The notes under the pieces are model-generated. The model was not told the DNA's origin. It did no database searches and saw nothing but the letters and a program-made list of their open reading frames with translations. A stretch of DNA of 64,000 bases, taken from Lachnospiraceae bacterium (lineage in GTDB: Bacteria; Bacillota; Clostridia; Lachnospirales; Lachnospiraceae). The first letter of the stretch is position 1. Every line of letters starts with the position of its first letter. The DNA lies in assembly GCA_017396555.1 (NCBI GenBank), contig JAFQLS010000027.1, positions 1-64,000 on the forward strand, given 5' to 3'. Made by a program: the position numbers and the translations under genes. Below, in pieces: positions 26,060 to 35,010 of the stretch.

Positions 26060-26608
26060 ATGGAAAAAAAGAATAACAAAGGTTTTTCGCTGATAGAAAT
26101 TATTGTTGCATTAGCTATTATGGGGCTTTGTGTAGCGGGTGCTGTATCATTGTATAGTTCTCTATCCGGAGCAAAGGTTAATAGTGCAGCGACTAAGCTT
26201 GATAGTCAGTTATCTTTAACGAGAACAAATACGCTAACAAAAAAAGGTGATTGGATATTAGAGGTCAACAAAACATCGGGAAAATATTATGCTATATTAT
26301 TCTATGATGGAGATGGAACCGGCTTGGAAGAATTCAAGAAGGTTGAACTTGGTGATGCGGGCAGCATTGATATAAAATATACAAAAGTTATCTATGATGC
26401 CACATCAGGCACGACAACAAAGACACCTGGAGTAGCTATAGATACCGTTCCTATGAAAATTGGATATGATAATGGTTCGGGTGCCTGTGTTGCAGTAACT
26501 ACTCATGGAGTGACTAATTATTATGTTGGCGATATTACAATAACTGATGGTAAAAAGACAAGAGAAATATCTATAACAAGGGCAACAGGTAAGCATTATT
26601 TGGATTAG
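26060..26608 (+). CDS. Minor prepilin (GspH/FimT-like)
   Basis: 182 residues starting MEKKNNKG with cleavage before FSLIEIIVALAIMGLCVAGAVSLY; Glu5 is present. A stretch after the helix, AATKLDSQLSLTRTNTLTKKG, resembles the GspH/FimT pattern with a basic hinge followed by strands. The start at 26060 is preferred because GGGAGGAG (26044-26051) precedes it; the frame opens at 26036 without a ribosome-binding site. Probably one of four minor pilins that prime filament assembly. The GspH-like label is tentative. Confidence 0.82.
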   Translation: MEKKNNKGFSLIEIIVALAIMGLCVAGAVSLYSSLSGAKVNSAATKLDSQLSLTRTNTLTKKGDWILEVNKTSGKYYAILFYDGDGTGLEEFKKVELGDAGSIDIKYTKVIYDATSGTTTKTPGVAIDTVPMKIGYDNGSGACVAVTTHGVTNYYVGDITITDGKKTREISITRATGKHYLD

Positions 26609-26626
26609 TGAAAGGAAGATGTTGAT

Positions 26627-27256
26627 ATGAATAAAACACAATTAAATAATAAAGGCTTTTCGCTAATTGAAATGCTTATAAGTTTGGCAATAGCGGGATT
26701 TGTAGTTGTTTCGGCTATAACTGTTGTAACTTATGCTATGAGAATGTATGGAAATGGTTCTAAGGAAACAAAAATCCAGTCAGAGGTTCAATTTACCGGT
26801 AATCTTGTTGGAGATTTGATAAAAACAGGAAATAGCACAAAGTCGTATATAGTGGTTAACAAGGACACCGTGGGAAATGTTATTGAAGTGTATGTATTTC
26901 CTTCAGCTGGTCTTGATGCACTTGGCAATATTGATACATCTACAGGAGTTACTAAACAGTATTTGTATTATAATGTTTCAAAGAAATCATTATATGTATA
27001 CGAAGGTAATGAAACCGTTGATACCTCTGATGAGGATGATATGAGCTTACATTTAGTTAGCAGATTTATAGAAAATTTTAGTGCTGAATATGTACAGACT
27101 AAGAAAGATGTAACTGTAAATAATGACATTTATCCTACAGATGATATGAAGGATATGTATGCAAGTGATTCAAATGTAATCAAGGTTGACATTGATTATA
27201 AGGTTAATGAGAGAAGCAAGAGTACATCAATCACTTATAAGATTAGAAATAAATAA
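26627..27256 (+). CDS. Minor prepilin (PilW/GspJ-like)
   Basis: 209 residues, leader NKTQLNNKG, cleavage before FSLIEMLISLAIAGFVVVSAITVV with Glu5. The helix is followed by EVQFTGNLVGDLIKTGNSTKSY, which is like the QLRQDL-type region of GspJ/PilW, then a beta-rich domain. It is the last recognised prepilin of the cluster and precedes the giant gene by 11 bases, so the two are cotranscribed. Its neighbours complete a likely GspH-I-J-K style set. The exact subtype is inferred. Confidence 0.82.
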   Translation: MNKTQLNNKGFSLIEMLISLAIAGFVVVSAITVVTYAMRMYGNGSKETKIQSEVQFTGNLVGDLIKTGNSTKSYIVVNKDTVGNVIEVYVFPSAGLDALGNIDTSTGVTKQYLYYNVSKKSLYVYEGNETVDTSDEDDMSLHLVSRFIENFSAEYVQTKKDVTVNNDIYPTDDMKDMYASDSNVIKVDIDYKVNERSKSTSITYKIRNK

Positions 27257-27267
27257 CAGGAGGGAAA

Positions 27268-30200
27268 ATGATGAAAAAATTTATTGGAAGACATAGAAAA
27301 GTAATTTCATTAATGGGTGTATTATTAGCCGCAGTCATTATCTCTGTTGTGACTTTCGGTGGAGTTGTGAATGATGTTATCGCTGGAGTATTCAAAGGGG
27401 AAAATGACAAGGATAAGGTTGCAAAGGATAGTACTAACAAGATAGTAATTCTTGAAATCGTTCCTCAGTATGGACAGCAGATATTAGGATATACAATTCC
27501 GGGATATGAACCAATTACTAAGGAGGCAATTGAGGCATATCCTGTCAATAACGGAGGAAGATTAAATCCGACAAGTGCAGATTTCAAAAATGCTACAGGT
27601 TGGGTAGTAAAAGAAGCTTCAGGAAAATATTATGTAACAGATAATGTTTTAGAGGATTCGTTTAATGCAAATGTATTAGCTGAATCAATGGATGTATACG
27701 AGAATGCTGAAATTGAACTTATTGTTAAACAGGCAAATGATGTAGTTGCAAAAGATATTACCAATTGTGACCTCATTTATGTTAATAATCCGATTGAGAA
27801 TAGTAGTAACTTATTATATTATTATGATCAGATTATGAACTATGATGCTAGTACAAATAAATTTAGCGATAAAGTTGAGCAGGGAAATGTTGGAGCATAT
27901 TATGATAGTGTTACATATGAAGATACACTTGCAAAAGAGTTAGCAATGAGATTAATCAGAAATGCTGCAGGACGTGTAACTGCCAAAGACCTTGAAACAG
28001 CAATGAGCGAATATTTTGCTAAAATTGGTATTACAAATACCAGAAGTATTTTTGAGATAGCTGGTATGGAGAATTATTATGAATATAATAATGCAGAGTA
28101 CATTTTAGCTATAGAGGAAGCTGAAAAAGGAAGCATTTCAGAAGAAGAAGATTTAGATATCTTATTATCAAGAATTAATTTGAGAGTTAGTGAAGAATCT
28201 AAGAATAGAATATATGAAATCTCAAAAGATGCATCTTACTTTAATAATGAAGAAAATAAGGAAGAATTCAAAACTTTGTTGAAAAAGGCAGCTCTTGTAG
28301 ATACTAACACAGGTCTTCCTTTATACATTGAAGAGAATTTTGAAAGTTATGCATATTCCGATGATGAGATAAGAGAAGGATATTTTGACAGATTTAAGAG
28401 TATGTGCTCGCAAGGTGCAATTACAATGGAATCATCAATATATTCAACACTTACATCTGTTAACGGAAATATGAGTAACACTATGTTAAATGTTATCAAT
28501 AGAGCATTGGCAGATACATCTGATGAGCGTGTTGATAATATTAAAAATAAGTTGAGTGCAGAGATTTTTGTAAAATTAAATTATGATATTGTTGATGCAC
28601 TTAATGCAGAACAGTATGCAGAAGAGCTTTGTAAGTCAAGTGAGGTATCATCAACATCTCTTATGGAGTTAATTACTAAGGTTAACGAAGAAGAGAAGAA
28701 TGTTTCAAGACGTAAAATCGCAGAAGCAGCAGGAAATGAAGCATTGATTTCAGAGCTTACACATAGAGATTTTGCAGTGGCATTATTTGAAATTTATGAA
28801 GAGGATTTCCTTGACAAATATAAAGAAGCATTGGTAAATGCTAATAAGGATGACTTAATTAATGTTGAAGTAATTGATATGCCTGTTTATACAGAGGATT
28901 CGACATCAAATGTAATTGTACATTTTAAGTCTGGTGTTGATTGGGAATCAAAATATGTTACTGTTGAATATTTAGCCGAAGGTGCAGAAGATTATGTGCC
29001 ATTAGAGGATAAAGCTTTAGTTTCTGAAGATGTTAATGGATATTATAGAGTAGTTCTTGGTGCTATGCCGGAAGCTACTGTTATTAAGAACTTAAGATTA
29101 ACATTTAATAATGTTGCTACTGTTATTGAAGAAGAAACAGAAGAGGAGTCATCAACAGAAGAGGAGTCATCAACAGAAGAGGAGTCATCAACAGAAGAAG
29201 AGTCATCAACAGAAGAAACTACGGAAGGCTCTGCTGTTGAGAAACTTAGCTTAGACCCAATCGAAATTATAGTGCCTGAGGAAGGAACTGTATATGGAGA
29301 GTATTGGTGTGTATATAATCCGGATGGTGCAGGTAAAGTCTTTACATCTGCTGAGGATATTAAGAACGACTTAGCATATGGAGATGAATATGCATATGAA
29401 ACAAAAGATATAGTAACATTCTATGAAGAGAATATGTTGGCAATCCTAATGGATGTGAATAATACATGTTCTATGTTACCGGGTGAAGTTACTTATGACT
29501 TCTATTCATGGGATATAGCAAAAGAGCTTTATAGATATTCAACTACTGATGAAAGTGGTTTGGTATTTAATACTGAAATTATCAAAGAAATTGGTGGTTG
29601 TAAGTATGACAGCGACCAGACAGCTATTAGAATGGATGATACAATTACAGATGCAGATAGAACTAATCTTGTATATAAGTCATTGATGGCTGTAAAGTTA
29701 TATGCTGCAGGTAAATTTAGCGATACTACGTTGGAATTGATTGATGAAGAAGGATTGTATTATGCAAATGGAATAGAGTCAGGAAATGGTGTGGATGAGT
29801 GGACACTGGGAATGTTTGGTGGAACATCTGATTATAAGATTCCGTTATATGCACTTTCTAAGCGTGTGTTCACATATGCTAATACAAAGATGACTGTAAG
29901 TTTTAATGGTTCAAACTTCATTAAGTATAATTACGATATTAATATGGATACAGTTCTTGAAAAATCAAAAGATGATATGAGTTCATATAGTGCTGATTTT
30001 AAGCGTACATGGAAGAATATCTTTGATAAGAAAGAGAAAGAGAGTCCGTCAAGCGCTTATGGATATCATACATTAGGTGATATTTTAAGATATACAATGA
30101 ATCTTTATATTAATGAATTGTACGTTTATCCTTTAAGAGTTCTTGAAATTCAACCGGCAGCTATGGTATCTGACTTTGGTACATTTTCAAGTAGTGCTGA

Positions 30201-33200
30201 TACTAAATTAGCTGGTGCAAAGAAGATAGCTGATTGGTTAAGAATAGATTACTCTGAGATGACAAATTCAAATTATTCTGATTATATTTCTATTAAGACA
30301 ATGAGTGTAAGAGAATTTAATACTCAGAATAAGGACTTGACAGCAGAATATGACCTTATATATTTTGGTGTGAATTCAGGAAATATGCGTAAAGGTTCTA
30401 ACGGAAGAACGGCATTTAATGATGATAATCTTAATGGATATGTATATACAAGTATTGGTGATAAGTTTCAGGTTAATAAATATGGTGAAAGAGGTTCACT
30501 TTGGTTAGACTATGTTGCAGTACCTAATAAAACCATAAATGATCTTGCATCGGTATATCCAGATACAGACTACAATTCAAGTGGTTATGCATACTACAAT
30601 TATAACAGAGATTATAAAATTTGGCTTAAATACTTTACACAGGCGTATGAAGGGCAAATGGATGAAAATAAGATATATACATTAGTTAATTCATATCCAA
30701 AAGCCAGAACTAGTGCTAATGATATTACAGTTAGAAAATCAGAAGAATTGATGGAATATCTTAAGGCAGGAAGTCCTATAATTTTTGATGATAAGATATT
30801 GTATGCTGATGAATATAAGACATCAAAGCAGACAACAGAGTCTAAAAACTGGTCATATGTAGACATTAATTCTAAGTTGTATCATTTTGTTATTGATGCA
30901 AAAAAACTTGGATATGATGAGGAAACAGGTACATATACAGGTAAAGATGAAGAAGGTAATGATGTATTCGCCGATGGAGGCAAATATGCAAACTTAGTAT
31001 CTGTTGATTATGCAAAATATGGTAGTACTCCGGAAAATCTTCCAACTGAAGATAAATTTAAGGGTGGTCTGTCATTTGCAACTAAGAGAAACTTTAAGAT
31101 AGACTTTGAATATAAAGAAGGTCCTAAGGAATACGATGATGGAAAAAGTCAAGGACAAATTGGTAATATTATTAAGTATAAGAACGATGATGGATCTAAA
31201 AATAAAGATTATTCAGAGTATAGAATCGTTTTGGGTGTGCCGAAAGGAATTGATATTGAATGGGTAGAAGAAAATTATGGATTCCAGATGCATATAGATA
31301 AATCTGGTCTTGGTAGATTTTCAGATGAAAATACAATTCAGCTTGATCCGGAAGTGGATTTTAATATAAGTACGAGAGAGATTTATATTGAGGGTAATTG
31401 GCCAGCAGCAGATGATGAATCTATGGGTGGTTTCATACCTTGGAAAGTTGAAGTATATTCAAAAACTAATCCTAATAATCATTATGTATATACCGGTTTC
31501 TCAGCGTTTGAGAAGATAGATAAGAACGGTAAACCTAAGGTGGAAGTTATTGAGGTATTATATGTAAAACCTGATGATAATAAAGCTAGATTTGATTTTG
31601 AAACGCAGATTGTTAATTTAACAAAGGGAAATGATCCTACATATGTTCTTCCTGAGTATACTATTAATTGTACTACTACAACGTATAAAAACTTTTCAAA
31701 TGGTGGACATTGGGATAAAGATGATGATGGTTTAGAATATGATTCTACTAATACAAAGCTTAAGGTAGGAGAATTTAATTCAAGTGCTCCGGCAGATAGA
31801 AAAGAAAAAGAATTTAATATGATTGTATTTGGTTATACAGATTCGTATACAGGAATGGATATTGATAATATTAATGCTTTGAGAGATATTGATTATTTTG
31901 TATGTTCAGGACATTCTGTAATATTCTCTCATGATAATACAGGTGAAATTGCTTCTGTTAATAATTATTCTCTTAGTGGTAATAGTTTAAAAACACAGAC
32001 TGATAGTTATTATTATGGTAAATATACAACATCATATATGAGAGGTATGCTTGGTATGGATGCATATGGAACATCATATTCACCTTCTGCATTCATATAT
32101 GGTTATGAGAAAGATAGTGCAGGAAATGCAGATTTGTCAAAACCTGTAACTAAGGAAGAAGCAGATGAAAATACGATTCTCAACCCTAATTATGTTGAAG
32201 CTATGTATAATGCACGTTTATATATTGATGATTCATATGACCCAGAGATATTTAGAGGATTGAATGAAGGAACTGTACTTAGACAGAAGGGTAGTGGTTC
32301 ATGGCCTTATGCATTAAATAATGGAACAGGAAATCAAATTTCAGTTAGTTTGCCTACTACTGAATCGGTTAGATTTACAAATAAGGGACAGGTTACAATG
32401 TATCCTTATGTACTTGGAGATACAACTGTTAAGATACTTGGAACTCACTTCCAGTATCAGGCACTTAATCTTGAAGATGAAGATGTGCAGGTATGGGCAA
32501 CATTCGATTCTACTGACAAAGATAGTTATTATGGTATGACAAGAGGAGATGGTGCTAATGGATATTATATTTATACCAAAGGCAACATTACATATTCAGG
32601 AACAGGACATACAAAAGGTACTGATAATGAAATGGAAAGAAAGCTTTTCCTTAATACTGTAGTAGCAGCAATCAAGGCAGGTAACTATGGTCCGGAAATC
32701 AAATTTACAAATTCAGATGCGGAACAGGATGGAGAATCAGTTATCTATTCGTATGATTCAGAAGAATTTGTAACACTTAAGTTCAAGGTAAGTGATGTTG
32801 ATTCTAAGGTCGGAGCAACAGGTGTATTCAGTAATGTAGATATTTTCTTTGATAAGATTGGTGATACTGATGCTGCAGGAAATGATTTGGATGATGCTAA
32901 TCCATTCTATAATGATACTTCGGATATATTATTGAATGATCCGGATGATGATATTGATATTATGAGAGATGCATCAGGCATTAATAAAGTTAACTATACT
33001 GAAGAAAATATAGAGAATAAGGTTGAGTATACAATAAAGATATCTTATGCGGATATTGCTACGTTGTATAATCAGATCCATGGTTATTCAGATGTGTATA
33101 CAACTGATGCTGAGGGTAATTACTATAAGAATGGTGTTGCAGGTTCATATAGTGCAGAGGTACAAAATCTTGTAGCTAAGTTTTTTGAGGAATACAGATT

Positions 33201-33318
33201 TGCAGTAACAGCAACTGATATCCCTAAAAACCTTAATGGTACTAATGTTAAGGGTACAGGTATCACAAAATCTGCAGTTGCAAGAGTTGCATTCAGATCA
33301 TTATTTGACCTTAACTAA
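27268..33318 (+). CDS. 2016-residue membrane-anchored extracellular protein of unknown function
   Basis: The largest gene of the window. Residues about 10-33 form a signal anchor (VISLMGVLLAAVIISVVTFGG) with no lipobox, prepilin site or C-terminal LPXTG, so it is probably anchored by its N terminus with the bulk outside. Three regions begin with a similar strand: VILEIVPQ near residue 60, RVLEIQPA near 957 and VEVIEVLYV near 1425. Each is followed by a DLIYFG-like strand (CDLIYVNN near 167, EYDLIYFG near 1026, EFNMIVFG near 1515), and the last two by GSPIIFDD and GHSVIFSHD. This hints at repeated alpha/beta domains of the glutamine-amidotransferase-like type. A linker EEESST x4 splits the protein near 625-648. 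It may belong to the Lachnospiraceae DUF5057-type proteins (uncertain). Being last in the pilus operon suggests a surface role with the pili. Confidence 0.7.
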   Translation: MMKKFIGRHRKVISLMGVLLAAVIISVVTFGGVVNDVIAGVFKGENDKDKVAKDSTNKIVILEIVPQYGQQILGYTIPGYEPITKEAIEAYPVNNGGRLNPTSADFKNATGWVVKEASGKYYVTDNVLEDSFNANVLAESMDVYENAEIELIVKQANDVVAKDITNCDLIYVNNPIENSSNLLYYYDQIMNYDASTNKFSDKVEQGNVGAYYDSVTYEDTLAKELAMRLIRNAAGRVTAKDLETAMSEYFAKIGITNTRSIFEIAGMENYYEYNNAEYILAIEEAEKGSISEEEDLDILLSRINLRVSEESKNRIYEISKDASYFNNEENKEEFKTLLKKAALVDTNTGLPLYIEENFESYAYSDDEIREGYFDRFKSMCSQGAITMESSIYSTLTSVNGNMSNTMLNVINRALADTSDERVDNIKNKLSAEIFVKLNYDIVDALNAEQYAEELCKSSEVSSTSLMELITKVNEEEKNVSRRKIAEAAGNEALISELTHRDFAVALFEIYEEDFLDKYKEALVNANKDDLINVEVIDMPVYTEDSTSNVIVHFKSGVDWESKYVTVEYLAEGAEDYVPLEDKALVSEDVNGYYRVVLGAMPEATVIKNLRLTFNNVATVIEEETEEESSTEEESSTEEESSTEEESSTEETTEGSAVEKLSLDPIEIIVPEEGTVYGEYWCVYNPDGAGKVFTSAEDIKNDLAYGDEYAYETKDIVTFYEENMLAILMDVNNTCSMLPGEVTYDFYSWDIAKELYRYSTTDESGLVFNTEIIKEIGGCKYDSDQTAIRMDDTITDADRTNLVYKSLMAVKLYAAGKFSDTTLELIDEEGLYYANGIESGNGVDEWTLGMFGGTSDYKIPLYALSKRVFTYANTKMTVSFNGSNFIKYNYDINMDTVLEKSKDDMSSYSADFKRTWKNIFDKKEKESPSSAYGYHTLGDILRYTMNLYINELYVYPLRVLEIQPAAMVSDFGTFSSSADTKLAGAKKIADWLRIDYSEMTNSNYSDYISIKTMSVREFNTQNKDLTAEYDLIYFGVNSGNMRKGSNGRTAFNDDNLNGYVYTSIGDKFQVNKYGERGSLWLDYVAVPNKTINDLASVYPDTDYNSSGYAYYNYNRDYKIWLKYFTQAYEGQMDENKIYTLVNSYPKARTSANDITVRKSEELMEYLKAGSPIIFDDKILYADEYKTSKQTTESKNWSYVDINSKLYHFVIDAKKLGYDEETGTYTGKDEEGNDVFADGGKYANLVSVDYAKYGSTPENLPTEDKFKGGLSFATKRNFKIDFEYKEGPKEYDDGKSQGQIGNIIKYKNDDGSKNKDYSEYRIVLGVPKGIDIEWVEENYGFQMHIDKSGLGRFSDENTIQLDPEVDFNISTREIYIEGNWPAADDESMGGFIPWKVEVYSKTNPNNHYVYTGFSAFEKIDKNGKPKVEVIEVLYVKPDDNKARFDFETQIVNLTKGNDPTYVLPEYTINCTTTTYKNFSNGGHWDKDDDGLEYDSTNTKLKVGEFNSSAPADRKEKEFNMIVFGYTDSYTGMDIDNINALRDIDYFVCSGHSVIFSHDNTGEIASVNNYSLSGNSLKTQTDSYYYGKYTTSYMRGMLGMDAYGTSYSPSAFIYGYEKDSAGNADLSKPVTKEEADENTILNPNYVEAMYNARLYIDDSYDPEIFRGLNEGTVLRQKGSGSWPYALNNGTGNQISVSLPTTESVRFTNKGQVTMYPYVLGDTTVKILGTHFQYQALNLEDEDVQVWATFDSTDKDSYYGMTRGDGANGYYIYTKGNITYSGTGHTKGTDNEMERKLFLNTVVAAIKAGNYGPEIKFTNSDAEQDGESVIYSYDSEEFVTLKFKVSDVDSKVGATGVFSNVDIFFDKIGDTDAAGNDLDDANPFYNDTSDILLNDPDDDIDIMRDASGINKVNYTEENIENKVEYTIKISYADIATLYNQIHGYSDVYTTDAEGNYYKNGVAGSYSAEVQNLVAKFFEEYRFAVTATDIPKNLNGTNVKGTGITKSAVARVAFRSLFDLN
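29140..29211 (+). repeat. Tandem 18-base repeat encoding EEESST, four copies
   Basis: Four consecutive 18-base units (GAAGAGGAGTCATCAACA, the last with one base changed) lie in frame within the 2016-residue protein gene. The unit is a multiple of three, so gain or loss of copies would change linker length without a frameshift. Ser/Thr/Glu content is typical of an extended, surface-exposed linker. Confidence 0.9.
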
Positions 33319-33331
33319 TTAAAGAGTTTTT

Positions 33332-33370
33332 AAAAGAGATTTGCTAAAAAATATGCAAATCTCTTTTTTT
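33332..33370 (+). terminator. Rho-independent terminator of the pilus operon
   Basis: A 12-base-pair perfect stem (33333-33344 with 33355-33366), extendable by one pair, is followed by a T-run through 33370. It lies 14 bases after the stop codon of the giant gene and upstream of the comM promoter, so it ends the pilus operon cleanly. Confidence 0.9.
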
Positions 33371-33384
33371 ATTACAGAAGTATA

Positions 33385-33413
33385 TTGACAAAATATAAAA
33401 TATACTATAATAT
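33385..33413 (+). promoter_or_regulatory. Sigma-A promoter of comM-dprA-topA-codY
   Basis: TTGACA (33385-33390, perfect) is followed after 17 bases by TAATAT (33408-33413); an overlapping TATAAT (33406-33411) has 15-base spacing. It lies between the pilus terminator and comM. Transcription should begin near 33420, giving a leader of about 30 bases. Confidence 0.75.
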
Positions 33414-33451
33414 ATACATATAATATATAAAGTGAAGAAAAGAGGGATGAT

Positions 33452-34963
33452 TTGTATAATATATTATTTAGTGGAGGAATAACAAGTATTGAGGGTAATG
33501 TTATTTCTGTTGAGACAGATGTTACGTCTGGTTTACCATATTTTTCTATGGTAGGTTTACTCTCATCAGAGGTTAAGGAATCAGGAGAAAGGGTCAAAAG
33601 TGCAATTCGTAATTCAGGATATTATGTTTCGCCGGGAAGAATAACTGTAAGTCTTACTCCGGGAGACATAAGAAAAGAAGGAACAGGTTTTGATTTAGCT
33701 ATTGCATTAGGAATATTAATGTCAGCTAAGGTCTTAGTACTAAAGGATGAAGATATGCAGAGGTTGAATAAGACATTAATATTAGGAGAGCTTGGTCTGG
33801 ATGGAAGTGTAAAGGGGATTAATGGTGTTTTGCCAATTATATTAAAAGCTAAGTTAAGGGGATTTACCTGTTGTATTATTCCAAAATCTAATGCAGGAGA
33901 AACGCATATGATTGATGGAATGAAGATTTATCTTGTAAATAATTTAAAAGAGGCTGTAGATGCCATAAATGGAAATATTATGCCCTATGACAACAATATT
34001 GAATACAATAAGAATGATGGTTATAGATTTGACATATCTAATGTTTATGGTAATGACTATGCTAAGAGAGCATTATTAATTGCGGTATGCGGAATGCACA
34101 ATATTCTGTTTATGGGACCACCGGGAGCAGGAAAATCTATGTTGGCTAAGTGCGTGCCTTCTATAATGCCAGAGCCGGATATGGCTGAAAGAATTGATAT
34201 AGCTTCTATATATAGTATATGCGGGTTATTAAAGGATGATATTTCTTTTGTAAAGAGACCTTTTAGAATGCCTCATCATTCGATAACTCTTAAGGCATTT
34301 ACTGGAGGAGGAAGCTATCCTAAGCCGGGAGAGTTGACATTAGCACATAGAGGTGTCTTATTTTTGGATGAATTACCTGAATTTAAGAGTGAAGTTCTGG
34401 AATCACTTCGAGAACCTTTAGAAGACAGATATATTAATATAGTAAGAAATAAAGGAACATATAAATTTCCGGCAGATTTTTTACTTGTTGCGGCGATGAA
34501 CAATTGTAAATGTGGTTATTATCCTGATAGGAATTTGTGTAAATGCAGTGAGGTCGAAGTTTCAAAGTATTTAAATAGGGTTAGAGGACCTTTAATGGAT
34601 AGAATTGATATGTGTATCAATATTCCGAGGGTAAATATTAATGAAATTGAAGCCAAAAGAGGTAATAATTCTTCTGAACTTAAGAATATTGTAGATAAAG
34701 TAATGAATATTCAGCAGATACGATTTAAAGATTTGGATATAAGATATAATTCTCAGATGAATAATGAACAGGTAAAAGAGTATTGTACCATGACTTCTGA
34801 GGCAAGTAATATATTAAAGCTTGCTTATGATAAAATGCATATGAGTGTAAGGATATATTATAAGATTATTAAAGTTGCAAGAACTATTGCTGATATAGAT
34901 AATAGCGATGTTATAAATGAGAAGCATATAGCGGAGGCTATTGGATATAGGAATATGATATAG
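33452..34963 (+). CDS. comM: ComM/YifB family Mg-chelatase-like AAA+ ATPase
   Basis: 503-residue AAA+ protein of the ComM family. In naturally competent bacteria ComM is a branch-migration helicase that extends integration of transformed DNA. The N-terminal subunit ChlI-like domain (VISVETDVTSGLPYFSMVGLLSSEVKESGERVKSAI) and Walker A GPPGAGKS at about 221-228, followed by FLDELPEF and MNNCKCGYYPD, are typical. It starts with TTG at 33452: GAGGG lies five bases before, the nearby ATG at 33447 is out of frame, and the N terminus MYNILFSGGITSIEG matches the family. A new promoter precedes it. With dprA next and a retractable pilus upstream, it suggests a DNA-uptake role; ComM is also widely kept in non-competent species. 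Confidence 0.92.
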   Translation: MYNILFSGGITSIEGNVISVETDVTSGLPYFSMVGLLSSEVKESGERVKSAIRNSGYYVSPGRITVSLTPGDIRKEGTGFDLAIALGILMSAKVLVLKDEDMQRLNKTLILGELGLDGSVKGINGVLPIILKAKLRGFTCCIIPKSNAGETHMIDGMKIYLVNNLKEAVDAINGNIMPYDNNIEYNKNDGYRFDISNVYGNDYAKRALLIAVCGMHNILFMGPPGAGKSMLAKCVPSIMPEPDMAERIDIASIYSICGLLKDDISFVKRPFRMPHHSITLKAFTGGGSYPKPGELTLAHRGVLFLDELPEFKSEVLESLREPLEDRYINIVRNKGTYKFPADFLLVAAMNNCKCGYYPDRNLCKCSEVEVSKYLNRVRGPLMDRIDMCINIPRVNINEIEAKRGNNSSELKNIVDKVMNIQQIRFKDLDIRYNSQMNNEQVKEYCTMTSEASNILKLAYDKMHMSVRIYYKIIKVARTIADIDNSDVINEKHIAEAIGYRNMI

Positions 34964-35010
34964 CGAGGTGATTAGATATAGAACAGTATTGGTTATGGTT
35001 AGTTAATATA

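Noticed and set aside
29140-29211. CRISPR-like repeat array
   Set aside because: The repeats are directly adjacent, 18 bases long and in frame in a coding sequence, with no spacers.
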